DNA of 47,051 bases from Candidatus Nanoarchaeia archaeon (GCA_028718805.1 JAQUKY010000010.1:1-47051); one strand, 5' to 3'; shown: positions 8,284-15,314, numbered from the stretch's first letter. The notes: generated by a model not told the origin, from the letters alone. Translations and numbers: made by a program.

Positions 8284-8544
8284 ATGGAAATAAAAAAGAA
8301 AACCTGGCCAGAATATTTTCAAGAAGTATTAAAAGGCAAAAAGAAATTTGAAATCAGATTAGCTGATTTTGACATAAAAGAGGGGGATGTCTTAATTTTA
8401 GAAGAATATGATCCTAAAACAAAAAAATATACTGGAAGGACTATAAAAAAGAAAGTGGGTTTTGTGACTAAATTTGATATAGCCAAAGCTTATCCACTTG
8501 AAGATATTAAAAGATTCGGACTTTGGAACATAGGAATAGAATAA
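8284..8544 (+). CDS. DUF3850 / ASCH-like domain protein
   Basis: An 86-residue single-domain protein of the DUF3850 family in the ASCH/PUA-like superfamily of predicted RNA-binding domains. Evidence is the opening TWPEYFQEVLKGKKKFEIRLADFDIKEGDVLILEEYDPKTKKYTGR, which has the family's G-x-K-x-F-E-I-R strand, the GD turn and the YTGR motif. The length is a complete domain. By inference it binds RNA or a modified nucleotide. It is placed between pheS and pheT, 2 nt before the next gene. Confidence 0.8.
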   Translation: MEIKKKTWPEYFQEVLKGKKKFEIRLADFDIKEGDVLILEEYDPKTKKYTGRTIKKKVGFVTKFDIAKAYPLEDIKRFGLWNIGIE

Positions 8545-8546
8545 AA

Positions 8547-8726
8547 ATGGAAACCTATTTACAAAAACAATTGCTGAAAACTCTGGAACAAAAATCAGGA
8601 GAATTCGAGGGATTAAACACAAAAAATATCAGTAAAAATGCTGAAAGAGCTGAAAATGTGAAAAGATTCAAAAGAACACAGCCAGTCTACACACCTCTGC
8701 ACATTAAATATAAAAGAATATTTTAA
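8547..8726 (+). CDS. Small basic protein, 59 aa, unknown
   Basis: The product starts METYLQKQLLKTLEQ, two nucleotides after the DUF3850 stop. It is lysine/arginine-rich, helical at the N-terminus, and ends QPVYTPLHIKYKRIF. No known domain is seen. The tight packing (2 nt before, 7 nt to pheT) argues that it is translated as part of the operon. Confidence 0.55.
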   Translation: METYLQKQLLKTLEQKSGEFEGLNTKNISKNAERAENVKRFKRTQPVYTPLHIKYKRIF

Positions 8727-8733
8727 AACGAAA

Positions 8734-10398
8734 ATGACAATCTTAACTTTAAATAAAAAACAGCTTGAACAGGAAATAGGCAAGATAGATGAAAAAATGC
8801 AGGAAAAGATAGCTCTGTTTGGAACTCCAATAGAAAATGTTAATGATGAAGAAGTAAGCGTTGAGGTTTTTCCAAACAGGCCTGATTTACTTTCATTTCA
8901 GGGTTTTAGCAGAGCCTTGCTATGTTTTCTTAAAAAACCAGGAATGCAGACCTACAAAACAGAAAAGCCAGAGAAAGATTACAAAGTAATAATTGATAAG
9001 TCAGTAAAAAAAGTAAGGCCTTTTACTGCATGTGCAATTGTAAAAGACTTGAAGTTAAATGATGAAAAAATAAAAGAGATAATTGATATTCAGGAAAAAC
9101 TTCATGGCAGTTATGGAAGAAACAGGAAAAAAATAGCTGTTGGTATTTACCCATTAGAAGCAATCAGGCTTCCAATTACATTTCTCGCCAAAAAACCAGA
9201 AGACATAAAGTTCCAGCCATTAGAATTCCCAAAAGAAATAAACGGAAGGCAGATTTTAAACCAGCATCCGGCAGGCAGGGAATATGCAAACTTATTGAAA
9301 GACAAGGAAGTTTTTCCCATTTTTCAGGATGCAAATGATGAAATCCTGTCAATGCCTCCCATAATAAATTCTAATAAGACAGGAAAAATCACGGAAAAAA
9401 CAAAAGAAGTTTTTATTGAATGTTCAGGGTTTAATCTTAATTACCTGCAAAAAGCATTGAACATGATTGTAACAAGTTTTTCTGACATGGGAGGAAAAAT
9501 TTATTCAATGGAAATCCAGGATAAGCAAAGAACAATAAGCCCTGATTTAGAGCCAGAAAAGATGCAATTTTCAGTTGAAAATATAAACAAAACTCTTGGA
9601 TTATCTTTAACTGAAAAAGAAACTGAAAATTTGCTTGCGAAAATGGGAATTGGATATGAAAAAAATAAAGAGCAATCAACAGCTTTAATCCCTGCATACA
9701 GAACAGATATTCTTCATGAAATTGACTTAAGCGAAGAAATAGCAATTGCTTACGGCTATGATAATTTTATTCCAGAACTCCCAAAAATTTCAACAATAGG
9801 AGAAGAAAATTCTGTTGCAGTTCTTAAAAGGAAAATAGAAGAAGTTTTGACTGGTTTGAATCTCTTAGAAACTTCAACTTACTATCTATCAACAAAAGAA
9901 AAACAGTTCAAAAATATAAACATCAAAGAATTCAAGCAGATGATGATTGAGGTGGAAGAAACAAAAACAGAAAACAATATTTTAAGAAATTCTCTTCTTG
10001 CAAGTTCTATAACAATTTTGTCTGAAAACTCAGATGCAGAATATCCTCAGAAAATATTTGAGCTTGGGAAAGTTTTTGAGCACGATGAAAAAAGTGAGGT
10101 CCAGATAGCAGAAACAGAAAAATTATGCATTTCTTTATGCTATGAAAAAGCTAATTTCACTGAAATAAAACAGGTCCTGGATTATATGATGAGAATGTTA
10201 AACATAGAGTATGAAATAAAGGCGGGAGAAAATTTAAATCCTGCATTTATAGATGGCAGATTCGGCGAGATAATTATAAACAAAAATAGTAAAAAACATT
10301 CAGTTGGATTTTTAGGGGAAATTTCTCCTGTTGTTCTGAAGAACAACAAAATCAAAATGCCTGTTGCATCATTGGAAATTGAGATTGAAGAACTCTAA
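8734..10398 (+). CDS. pheT: Phenylalanyl-tRNA synthetase beta subunit
   Basis: The beta chain of PheRS, with the B3/B4 editing region that hydrolyses misacylated Tyr-tRNA-Phe and the B5/catalytic-like core that contacts alpha. At 554 residues it has the archaeal/eukaryotic length. VEVFPNRPDLLSFQGFSRAL (about 48-67) is the conserved FPNRPDLLS start, SFSDMGGKIYSMEI falls in the middle, and the C-terminal part keeps DILHEIDLSEEIAIAYGYDNF and FELGKVF. It is the last gene of the operon and ends directly against the convergent gene 10399-11124. Confidence 0.95.
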   Translation: MTILTLNKKQLEQEIGKIDEKMQEKIALFGTPIENVNDEEVSVEVFPNRPDLLSFQGFSRALLCFLKKPGMQTYKTEKPEKDYKVIIDKSVKKVRPFTACAIVKDLKLNDEKIKEIIDIQEKLHGSYGRNRKKIAVGIYPLEAIRLPITFLAKKPEDIKFQPLEFPKEINGRQILNQHPAGREYANLLKDKEVFPIFQDANDEILSMPPIINSNKTGKITEKTKEVFIECSGFNLNYLQKALNMIVTSFSDMGGKIYSMEIQDKQRTISPDLEPEKMQFSVENINKTLGLSLTEKETENLLAKMGIGYEKNKEQSTALIPAYRTDILHEIDLSEEIAIAYGYDNFIPELPKISTIGEENSVAVLKRKIEEVLTGLNLLETSTYYLSTKEKQFKNINIKEFKQMMIEVEETKTENNILRNSLLASSITILSENSDAEYPQKIFELGKVFEHDEKSEVQIAETEKLCISLCYEKANFTEIKQVLDYMMRMLNIEYEIKAGENLNPAFIDGRFGEIIINKNSKKHSVGFLGEISPVVLKNNKIKMPVASLEIEIEEL

Positions 10399-11124
10399 TT
10401 ATTTTTTTCCAGTTGGGGCGCTATAGGTGATTAACATTATGCCTCTTAAAGGATGCTCTCTTAATCTTTCATAAGTAACACAATCTGGAATTCCTTCTGG
10501 AGGCTGTCCAAGGATTGCTTCCCCCATTTTATTTCTTGATTTTATTGAACGTATATTCATGAATCCATCTCTAGTATATCCTGCATATACTTCTCTGCCT
10601 TCAAGCTCAAATTCCTTTGGCACCCCTAGCATTCCAGGCAAAACAACAAACCTCGATTTTTTTCTATACCCTTCTGGAGCATATGAAGCAATAGCTTTTG
10701 CTTTATCTACGGGTTCTGAAAGAGGCAATCCCAGCTTTGGTAGTTGGGGAGTCATCGAAATAATCTGGCGTGTAAAATAATCAATTAAATCATCAGAAAG
10801 CCGTACTAATCCTGCGGTTTCCATTTGGTCACTAATTCTATTAACATAAGGTAAAGCAGAATACATATCCTCTTCACTTAATTTTCTTGAATCCATAGAA
10901 CTCAAAAATGCAGTTCCAGCCTTAATCATCAATTTTCTTGAATGCGGCTTAAAACCATATTTTTCCAATAGTTCACTAGCTCTTCCAATCTCTTCTACTT
11001 GAACTTCAGATAAATCAGACTGCTTTAACCTAGCATAGAATGAATCTAAAGATGCTCTCCTTTCTCTGGGATTCTTCATCTTTTCAATCATTTTCTGAAA
11101 TTCAACAAGTGTTTCTATTGACAT
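10399..11124 (-). CDS. Hypothetical protein, 241 aa
   Basis: An unrecognised soluble protein. The first roughly 135 residues are a run of charged helices (MIEKMKNPRERRASLDSFYARLKQ and similar) that could be a helical-repeat scaffold. The C-terminal 90 residues look beta-rich with glycine turns (FVVLPGMLGVPKEFELEGREVYAGYTRDG). A GCTTATAAAG box about 45 nt upstream is a TATA candidate, leaving a leader of about 20 nt. It is convergent with pheT, with no gap between the two stop codons. Confidence 0.65.
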   Translation of the reverse strand: MSIETLVEFQKMIEKMKNPRERRASLDSFYARLKQSDLSEVQVEEIGRASELLEKYGFKPHSRKLMIKAGTAFLSSMDSRKLSEEDMYSALPYVNRISDQMETAGLVRLSDDLIDYFTRQIISMTPQLPKLGLPLSEPVDKAKAIASYAPEGYRKKSRFVVLPGMLGVPKEFELEGREVYAGYTRDGFMNIRSIKSRNKMGEAILGQPPEGIPDCVTYERLREHPLRGIMLITYSAPTGKK

Positions 11125-11222
11125 TTTTATTTTTAATAACCTATAATTTTAAGAATAATAATCCCTTTATAAGCTTTTCTATTTGTAACTACTATTTAGT
11201 TAATAAACTAACAGAAATAATC

Positions 11223-11714
11223 TCATCCAAAATAACTGCTTTTATCCTTTTCTTCCCTGCTTCCGCCATCAAGCATTTTATCAATTACGCTTAAAATATC
11301 TGGTTTTATCTCAGAAAAAACATTAAATATATCTTTGATGAATTCAGCTTCTTTTTTCTCATCATAATCCAAATCTAATTTGATTAACCCTATTTCTAAA
11401 TTCCCAAATCTCTCATAGATTTTGTTTAATTTTTCTCTGTCATCATTGTTAAGCTTTTTGATTATCTTGAAAAAGAAAATAGGAGAATTGCTTGGATTTA
11501 GAATAATCTCAAAGAACCTTAGATATCCTGAAATTCTCTCAGATATTATTTTTCTTATTCTTCTTAAGAGAAATTCGCTTTCATATTCTATTAAATCTTC
11601 TATATCAAAAACCTCATTTAATTTATTAAACTCTGGCAGATCATATTTCTTTTTAAATTGATTATATTCTTCTCTTACATCATCTAAATCTAGTCTATCT
11701 TCCATTGTCAGCAT
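11223..11714 (-). CDS. Hypothetical helical protein, 163 aa
   Basis: An acidic, almost entirely helical protein that I do not recognise (DLDDVREEYNQFKKKYDLPEFNKLNEVFDIEDLIEYE, then IRKIISERISGYLRFFEIIL). A second ATG at codon 4 is equally possible as start. The proximal TTTATAAAA element is shared with the divergent tRNA-Thr gene. There are no membrane spans or catalytic motifs. Confidence 0.6.
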   Translation of the reverse strand: MLTMEDRLDLDDVREEYNQFKKKYDLPEFNKLNEVFDIEDLIEYESEFLLRRIRKIISERISGYLRFFEIILNPSNSPIFFFKIIKKLNNDDREKLNKIYERFGNLEIGLIKLDLDYDEKKEAEFIKDIFNVFSEIKPDILSVIDKMLDGGSREEKDKSSYFG

Positions 11715-11726
11715 AGAATATAAGCA

Positions 11727-11735
11727 TTTATAAAA
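11727..11735 (+). promoter_or_regulatory. TATA box of tRNA-Thr
   Basis: TTTATAAAA ends 23 nt before the mature 5' end of the tRNA, the standard archaeal TATA distance. Its near-symmetry lets it serve the divergent gene at 11223-11714 too. Confidence 0.6.
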
Positions 11736-11757
11736 TTAAGTATATAGAAATTTATAT

Positions 11758-11830
11758 GCCCCGATAGCTCAGCTGGTTAGAGCGTTACATTGGTAATGTA
11801 AAGGTCCTGAGTTCAAGCCTCAGTCGGGGC
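11758..11830 (+). tRNA. tRNA-Thr (anticodon GGT)
   Basis: A 73-nt cloverleaf: acceptor GCCCCGA pairs with TCGGGGC, the D arm is GCTC/GAGC, and the anticodon stem TTACA/TGTAA holds loop TTGGTAA, giving anticodon GGT, which reads ACC/ACT. The T arm is CTGAG with TTCAAGC and CTCAG. There is no intron, and CCA is not encoded. Confidence 0.97.
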
Positions 11831-11839
11831 TTATTTTAA

Positions 11840-12043
11840 TCACTTAGATTCAGGCAGCCATTGCATTTTAATGGCATAACCAACAGCAGTCCTGCCATTT
11901 CCAATTAATTTATCAAACCATTGCCCATATTTATCAAAAAGGTAATAAACATTTTCCTTGCTGTCTAACTTAATATTCTCATTAGCAATAATAAAAAAAG
12001 CTCCTATAAGCAGAAATAAAACAACAAACATCAGTGTTTTCAT
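11840..12043 (-). CDS. Small membrane-anchored protein, 67 aa
   Basis: One N-terminal hydrophobic helix (TLMFVVLFLLIGAFFIIA, 3-20) is followed by a short exported-looking domain ending YGQWFDKLIGNGRTAVGYAIKMQWLPESK. This end resembles the C-terminal part of the upstream protein (LGWLGNGFSNMKTLVGNAVKMDW), so the two are paralogues. The start overlaps the upstream stop in an ATGA, indicating translational coupling. Function unknown. Confidence 0.7.
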   Translation of the reverse strand: MKTLMFVVLFLLIGAFFIIANENIKLDSKENVYYLFDKYGQWFDKLIGNGRTAVGYAIKMQWLPESK

Positions 12044-12387
12044 TTTAATTTATCAGAATTGCTTTTAGAAGAAGAATTTGTTTTAGCAGGCGAACTTTCA
12101 TTGCTTGTGGTCCAGTCCATTTTAACTGCATTCCCAACTAAAGTCTTCATGTTGCTAAACCCGTTTCCCAGCCATCCCAGATAAATTTTAGCTGAATCAA
12201 CAGCACCTTCTGTTGAATCAAAGCTTAAATCATATTTGTGATACACCACACTTATGCTTATATACAAAAACAGGACAAGAAGCACTATCAAAAAAACCCA
12301 TACTCTATGCTTCATATGGCCCAGATTTAATACCAAAAACACCAATACAACTAATATGCCTATTATCAACCAGCTTACCATTTTCAC
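12040..12387 (-). CDS. Membrane protein, 115 aa, paralogue of the downstream gene
   Basis: Two hydrophobic helices (about 5-22 and 29-48) precede a roughly 45-residue outer domain with LGWLGNGFSNMKTLVGNAVKMDW, then a serine/lysine-rich tail. The outer domain recurs in the 67-aa protein coupled to it by a 4-nt overlap. No catalytic residues are evident. The pair may be partners in a small membrane complex, which is inferred from coupling and similarity only. Confidence 0.7.
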   Translation of the reverse strand: MKMVSWLIIGILVVLVFLVLNLGHMKHRVWVFLIVLLVLFLYISISVVYHKYDLSFDSTEGAVDSAKIYLGWLGNGFSNMKTLVGNAVKMDWTTSNESSPAKTNSSSKSNSDKLK

Positions 12388-12396
12388 TCTTTTTAG

Positions 12397-12455
12397 TTTT
12401 TATCAGTAATTTATCAAACGATTTTTATATGAGGCAATTATCCATTAGCTTATGA
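12397..12455 (-). repeat. Dispersed intergenic repeat, copy d
   Basis: Read on the minus strand, this copy carries AAGCTAATGGATAATTGCC and AAAAATCGTTTGATAAATTAC. These align with AAGCTTGATGAACAATTGCC and TAAAATCGTTTATCAGATTA of copy c at 14793-14853. It lies in the 305-nt gap 12388-12692. The rest of that gap (about 12456-12692) is AT-rich, and I see no gene or RNA in it. Confidence 0.45.
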
Positions 12456-12692
12456 TAATTATTTCTTATTATCCCGTTTTGATTATTACTAGTTTTGTTT
12501 ATTATAACCGATATCACTAATCTCAAACTCATAAACGCTTCGATTTATATTTCCATAGCGCTCAAGTTTTAGATATTTGTGATATTTATCTCATTTATTT
12601 ATACAGGATAAAATACTCTTCTCTATAAAAAGATTTCGGATTTTTTTGATTAAACGAATTTAAAATTAAAATGAAAAAATAAAAAATTAAGA

Positions 12693-12899
12693 TTATAGCT
12701 TATTAGCTATTGCCAATACAACGCTTATTACAGTTAACACAACTACTAACCAACCAGCTATGACAGTTATAACATCTGGTATAAATCTAACAGTTAAAAC
12801 GCCATCAACCATTCCAAAACCTACTGCCAAAGATACTAAAACTCCGGTTATCCATGCAGCTATGTTAATTAAATTTCCTACAGGCTTTGATTTTGCCAT
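12693..12899 (-). CDS. Small two-helix membrane protein, 68 aa
   Basis: The protein is almost all membrane: a short basic start (MAKSKPVG), then two hydrophobic helices (about 10-30 and 42-65) with GW in the second. An unusually good Shine-Dalgarno (AAGGAGG about 6 nt before the ATG on the minus strand) stands out in a genome that otherwise favours leaderless starts, and suggests high expression. Function unknown; structural membrane microprotein or pilin-like are both open. Confidence 0.7.
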   Translation of the reverse strand: MAKSKPVGNLINIAAWITGVLVSLAVGFGMVDGVLTVRFIPDVITVIAGWLVVVLTVISVVLAIANKL

Positions 12900-13096
12900 T
12901 TTTTACCTCCTTTTTCTCTTTTTTATTTATATTCTATATTATATATATCAAAGAAAGTTCTTTTTATAAAGGTTTCCTTTTTTATCGAGAATAAAAAAAT
13001 AGATTATGCCCCTGCCGAACTTAAATAGTCTGTTGATTTTCCCTGTTGTTATAAATTACTGAATCAATTTTTCTAAAATATCCAAATCTAGTTTCT

Positions 13097-13588
13097 TTAA
13101 TGATCAAACACAGATTTCTTAATAGAATGAATCGTTCCAGAAATGTCTCTGTTTTTAGGGATTCCATAGATTAGAATATTTGCTTCCCTACAAGATTCAT
13201 AATATTTTCTCCACTCAAGAGATCCAGTTCCATAACATGCATTTCTAAGAGATTTGTTACAATCTTTTGCCATCTCATCCAATCTTCTTGCACTTCGAAG
13301 GTCTGTTCCAATATCTTTAAGAGAACTGATAATTTCTTGAGAAGAATCCAATTCTTTTCCCAACCAAACGCTAAAGGGCTGACAAATATAATCCTTTCTA
13401 TCAAATATTTCTTTACATTCCTCAATCATTTCTGTTTTGTAAGATCTTTCACTTGTCTCATTTTTTGGGCTTTCAACATATTTGTAAGCAGACCTATGGG
13501 TCCCATTAAGAATTTCTGCATACTCCATTACCCTATTAAATAAGAAATGCCAGTGATTCCATGTATGATGTATTTCTTTAGTTGCCAT
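13097..13588 (-). CDS. Hypothetical protein, 163 aa
   Basis: An unrecognised helical protein with several cysteines (ECKEIF, YICQPF, KDCNKSLRNACYG, ESCRE) that are not spaced as a zinc ribbon. A GTG start 33 nt upstream is possible; the ATG giving MATKEIHHTWNHWHF is preferred. The gene stands alone and is bordered on the right by a tRNA-like remnant at 13665-13689 and on the left by a faint tRNA 3'-end-like ATGCCCCTGCCGAAC at 13006-13020. Confidence 0.6.
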   Translation of the reverse strand: MATKEIHHTWNHWHFLFNRVMEYAEILNGTHRSAYKYVESPKNETSERSYKTEMIEECKEIFDRKDYICQPFSVWLGKELDSSQEIISSLKDIGTDLRSARRLDEMAKDCNKSLRNACYGTGSLEWRKYYESCREANILIYGIPKNRDISGTIHSIKKSVFDH

Positions 13589-13664
13589 TTTAATTTTATC
13601 AGAACTCTTTCCACCACCCACGGGTTTAATTTAATAGATTTTATTCTCTTTTAAGCTTTTCGTT

Positions 13665-13689
13665 TTGGCCTCTACACTATGGGGTTGTC
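13665..13689 (-). pseudogene. Remnant resembling a tRNA 5' half
   Basis: The plus strand reads TTGGCCTCTACACTATGGGG. Its first 10 nt equal the corresponding segment of tRNA-Glu (13726-13797), and over 25 nt it matches the tRNA-Gln 5' half at 18 positions by eye. It sits 36 nt from the intact tRNA-Glu. It may be left over from insertion or duplication at the tRNA, though chance similarity is not excluded. Confidence 0.35.
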
Positions 13690-13725
13690 GTCGTTAAATT
13701 AGTGTTTTATCGTATATAAAAAAAT

Positions 13726-13797
13726 GCCCTCGCCGGGATTTGAACCCGGGTTACAGCCTTGAGAAGGCTGTGTCCTTGGCCTCTAGACGACAAGGGC
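13726..13797 (-). tRNA. tRNA-Glu (anticodon CTC)
   Basis: A 72-nt cloverleaf on the minus strand: acceptor GCCCTTG with CGAGGGC (one G-T pair), anticodon stem CAGCC/GGCTG with loop TTCTCAA, giving CTC. The T arm is CCGGG-TTCAAAT-CCCGG. No intron or encoded CCA. A/T-rich TATA candidates lie at 13814-13840. Confidence 0.96.
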
Positions 13798-13855
13798 TTA
13801 GTGTTTTCAGTTTTATAATTCTAATTTACTTTATAAAATTACCCTTCTGCTAAAT

Positions 13856-14203
13856 TCAGAAACCAAAACTAACTTTTTTCAAAAGCCCGTTTATTTTTCT
13901 TATTCTGCGGGTGTATAAATTACTAATCCAGATTGGATCTAATTCCAAATCTCTAAGAAACTCATAAAACCTATCTTTTGTTTCCTTGTCAGCATAAACC
14001 AGGAGAGCATAGTTTCCCCTTGAGCATCTTGTGAATTTTATTTCATATAAAACTCCTGTCTTTACATGCTCTCTTGTTTTTTTCCATAATTTTCCAATAT
14101 AACTTCTATTTCCATAAACAACCCATTTTCCAGTTGTTTCAGGATCTAATCTGTAATCTAAATTACCCACTCGCCTTCTTTTTGGATGTTTAAAATAAAA
14201 CAT
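13856..14203 (-). CDS. Hypothetical protein, possibly DUF1917-like
   Basis: A 115-residue basic protein. TGKWVVYGNRSYIGKLWKKTREHVKTGVLYEIKFTRCSRGNYALLVYADKETKDRFYEFLRDLELDPIW resembles in order the GKW / W-x-x-I / G-L-x-x-x-x-K / VYtxD / LxxLGI pattern of archaeal DUF1917 (putative phosphothreonine-lyase-like) proteins. The match is by eye and weak. The basic surface (KHPKRRRVG; TRRIRKINGLLKK) could suit RNA binding. It is upstream of tRNA-Glu on the same strand, 58 nt from the tRNA. Confidence 0.55.
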   Translation of the reverse strand: MFYFKHPKRRRVGNLDYRLDPETTGKWVVYGNRSYIGKLWKKTREHVKTGVLYEIKFTRCSRGNYALLVYADKETKDRFYEFLRDLELDPIWISNLYTRRIRKINGLLKKVSFGF

Positions 14204-14293
14204 TAACTAAAAATAGCAAATTAAGTTTAAAAGATTAATTGTAAACAAGAATATAACTCTTACTATACCCATAATACAAAAACGTGACATCCT

Positions 14294-14434
14294 CCCACGC
14301 ATAAATGCGTGGGCTTCCTTATATCTTTACTCTTATTCGCTTTGCTCTGTGGACTTCAATTTATTGAACCTGCTTCCACAAGCGTTTAAATCACAGCATT
14401 AGCGATTATCAGCACCACATCATAAATGATGTGG
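14294..14434 (+). mobile_element. IS200/IS605-type end hairpins without a transposase
   Basis: Two perfect 9-bp hairpins with AA loops lie 112 nt apart: CCCACGCAT-AA-ATGCGTGGG (14294-14313), flanked by CATCCT and CTTCC, and CCACATCAT-AA-ATGATGTGG (14415-14434), followed by ATTTCTT. The CATCCT-hairpin-CTTCC layout is typical of terminal palindromes of archaeal IS200/IS605/TnpB elements. No tnpA or tnpB frame is present, so this looks like a palindrome-associated mini-element or relic. It fills most of the 369-nt gap 14204-14572. Confidence 0.5.
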
Positions 14435-14466
14435 ATTTCTTTTTATTTAAAAGAGGATAGACAATC

Positions 14467-14525
14467 AAGCTTAATCCCTCACAAACATCTCTTAAAATCG
14501 TTTTTCAGATTACCAATAAGATAAG
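14467..14525 (+). repeat. Dispersed intergenic repeat, copy b
   Basis: Contains AAGCTTAATCCC and CTTAAAATCGTTTTTCAGAT followed by TACCAATAAGATAA. It is closest to copy c at 14793-14853, which has CTTAAAATCGTTTATCAGAT and TATCAAAGAATAA. Copies b and c bracket the small zinc-ribbon gene. Confidence 0.5.
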
Positions 14526-14572
14526 TATCTAATCACATAAAACCTTAAATATATAATTCTCATTCAAAAACT

Positions 14573-14719
14573 ATGGAAAGTAATAAAAATTGCCCTAAAT
14601 GTCATGGCACAGGAAGGGTAAAAGAAAAAAATGGAACTATTCATATTTGTTTTGATTGCTTGAATGCAGATGTTTTTGAGCAGCACGGAAACCCAAAAGA
14701 AACAAACATAAAGATATAA
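14573..14719 (+). CDS. Small zinc-ribbon protein, 48 aa
   Basis: The product starts MESNKNCPKCHGTGRVKEKN and has two Cys pairs: CPKC (7-10) in a DnaJ-like CxxCxGxG context, and CFDC (26-29) within IHICFDCL. It ends with an acidic/polar tail (VFEQHGNPKE). This matches a widespread family of tiny zinc-binding proteins with an HTCxDCL motif. The role is unknown; such ribbons often bind RNA or proteins. TTAAATATATAA about 20-30 nt upstream is a TATA candidate. It is bracketed by repeat copies b and c. Confidence 0.75.
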   Translation: MESNKNCPKCHGTGRVKEKNGTIHICFDCLNADVFEQHGNPKETNIKI

Positions 14720-14792
14720 TTTTATTCTAAAATAGTTTATTATATTATCAATAAAAATCAGTAATTTAAAAAAGAAATAAGCAAAGGCAATC

Positions 14793-14853
14793 ATCTTAAG
14801 CTTGATGAACAATTGCCCCACCTTAAAATCGTTTATCAGATTATCAAAGAATA
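14793..14853 (+). repeat. Dispersed intergenic repeat, copy c
   Basis: AAGCTTGATGAACAATTGCC, then CCACCTTAAAATCGTTTATC and AGATTATCAAAGAATAA. It is the best-formed copy, to which a, b and d can be aligned. It lies between the zinc-ribbon gene and the convergent EF-like gene, so one use could be as a 3' element, but copy a is followed by its own hairpins. Confidence 0.5.
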
Positions 14854-14901
14854 ATATTACAAATAAAATAAAGTGTTATAACTAAAAATAACTTCTTAGC
14901 A

Positions 14902-15150
14902 TTATTTCTTAAAAACTTTATAACCCTTTCGAACTTTGTCTTTGACTAAAATTCCTATTTCATCACCTTTCTTAGCTGTTTTAACTGGTTTTCTCTGTAT
15001 TTGCATGCTATCAACTTTCTGCTCAAAGTCAATTTCTCCCCCTTTAAATTCGATAGTATCTCCTACTTTCAAAGGAGCTGTCAACTTTATAGCAGCTGCA
15101 TTTACATGCTCAAAAAAGTTCGTAACTTCCCCTATTTGTTTTTCTGCCAT
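14902..15150 (-). CDS. Translation elongation factor-like protein (EF-Tu domain 2-like)
   Basis: An 82-residue stand-alone beta-barrel like domain 2 of EF-Tu/IF2 GTPases: IGEVTNFFEHVNAAAIKLTAPLKVGDTIEFKGGEIDFEQKVDSMQIQRKPVKTAKKGDEIGILVKDKVRKGYKVFK. The strand pattern, the VGDTIEFKG turn and the KGDEIGI motif are characteristic. There is no G domain, so it is not a translational GTPase. Free copies of this domain are widespread in small-genome archaea and bacteria, with unknown role, presumably tRNA or ribosome contact. Confidence 0.85.
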   Translation of the reverse strand: MAEKQIGEVTNFFEHVNAAAIKLTAPLKVGDTIEFKGGEIDFEQKVDSMQIQRKPVKTAKKGDEIGILVKDKVRKGYKVFKK

Positions 15151-15195
15151 GATTTTTTTAAGAAAAGCTTATATTTAAAGTTTATGGAATATAAA

Positions 15196-15208
15196 ATAGC
15201 CCCGCTAG
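15196..15208 (+). repeat. tRNA-Gln 3'-end repeat, copy A (one mismatch)
   Basis: ATAGCCCCGCTAG differs at one base from ATAGCCCCGCCAG, the plus-strand sequence covering the 3' end of tRNA-Gln at 43685-43697. It is the leftmost of five same-orientation copies and may mark the outer edge of the accessory region. Downstream, GGGGACTAT (15234-15242) could be a decayed opposite acceptor strand. Confidence 0.45.
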
Positions 15209-15270
15209 AAACCCTAACCTTTAGAGCAGATTCAGGGGACTATAGTATAAGTATTGCATCAGAAATATAA
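15208..15270 (+). repeat. Imperfect direct repeat left of the NYN gene
   Basis: ACCTTTAGAGCAGATTCAGG and the following GGACTATAGTATAA...CAGAAATATAA align with 15961-16022 at roughly 80 percent by eye. Both copies can be read as similar short peptides (PLETLTFRADSGDYS here, PLGTKTFRAGSRGYG there) ending EI-stop. The pair flanks the NYN gene 15315-15851. A 28-residue frame at 15184-15270 is possible, but I do not call it a gene. Confidence 0.5.
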
Positions 15271-15314
15271 GGTATGAATGAAAAGATTTATAACAATTAA
15301 GCCTATCTATTTTT

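Noticed and set aside
10408..10426. Further tRNA-end-like copy (GGGGCGCTAT) near the pheT stop
   Set aside because: It lies inside the coding end of the convergent gene, is in the opposite sense, and shares only a few bases with the tRNA end.
12456..12692. Possible small gene or RNA in the AT-rich gap
   Set aside because: No frame with a plausible start, no GC-rich stem and no promoter-like arrangement could be supported.
13171..13425. Minus-strand frame of 84 codons inside 13097-13588
   Set aside because: It is a different reading frame of the same strand, lacks a start region of its own and has poorer codon use than the longer gene.
14564..14821. Minus-strand frame of 85 codons with hydrophobic stretches
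   Set aside because: It runs antisense through the plus-strand zinc-ribbon gene and repeat copy c; the hydrophobic bias comes from complementing lysine-rich sequence.
15184..15270. 28-residue plus-strand frame beginning MEYKIAPLETLTFRADS
   Set aside because: It overlaps a decayed tRNA-derived repeat and an imperfect direct repeat, and has no clear promoter or ribosome site. The similarity to 15961-16022 is as well explained by repeat DNA.
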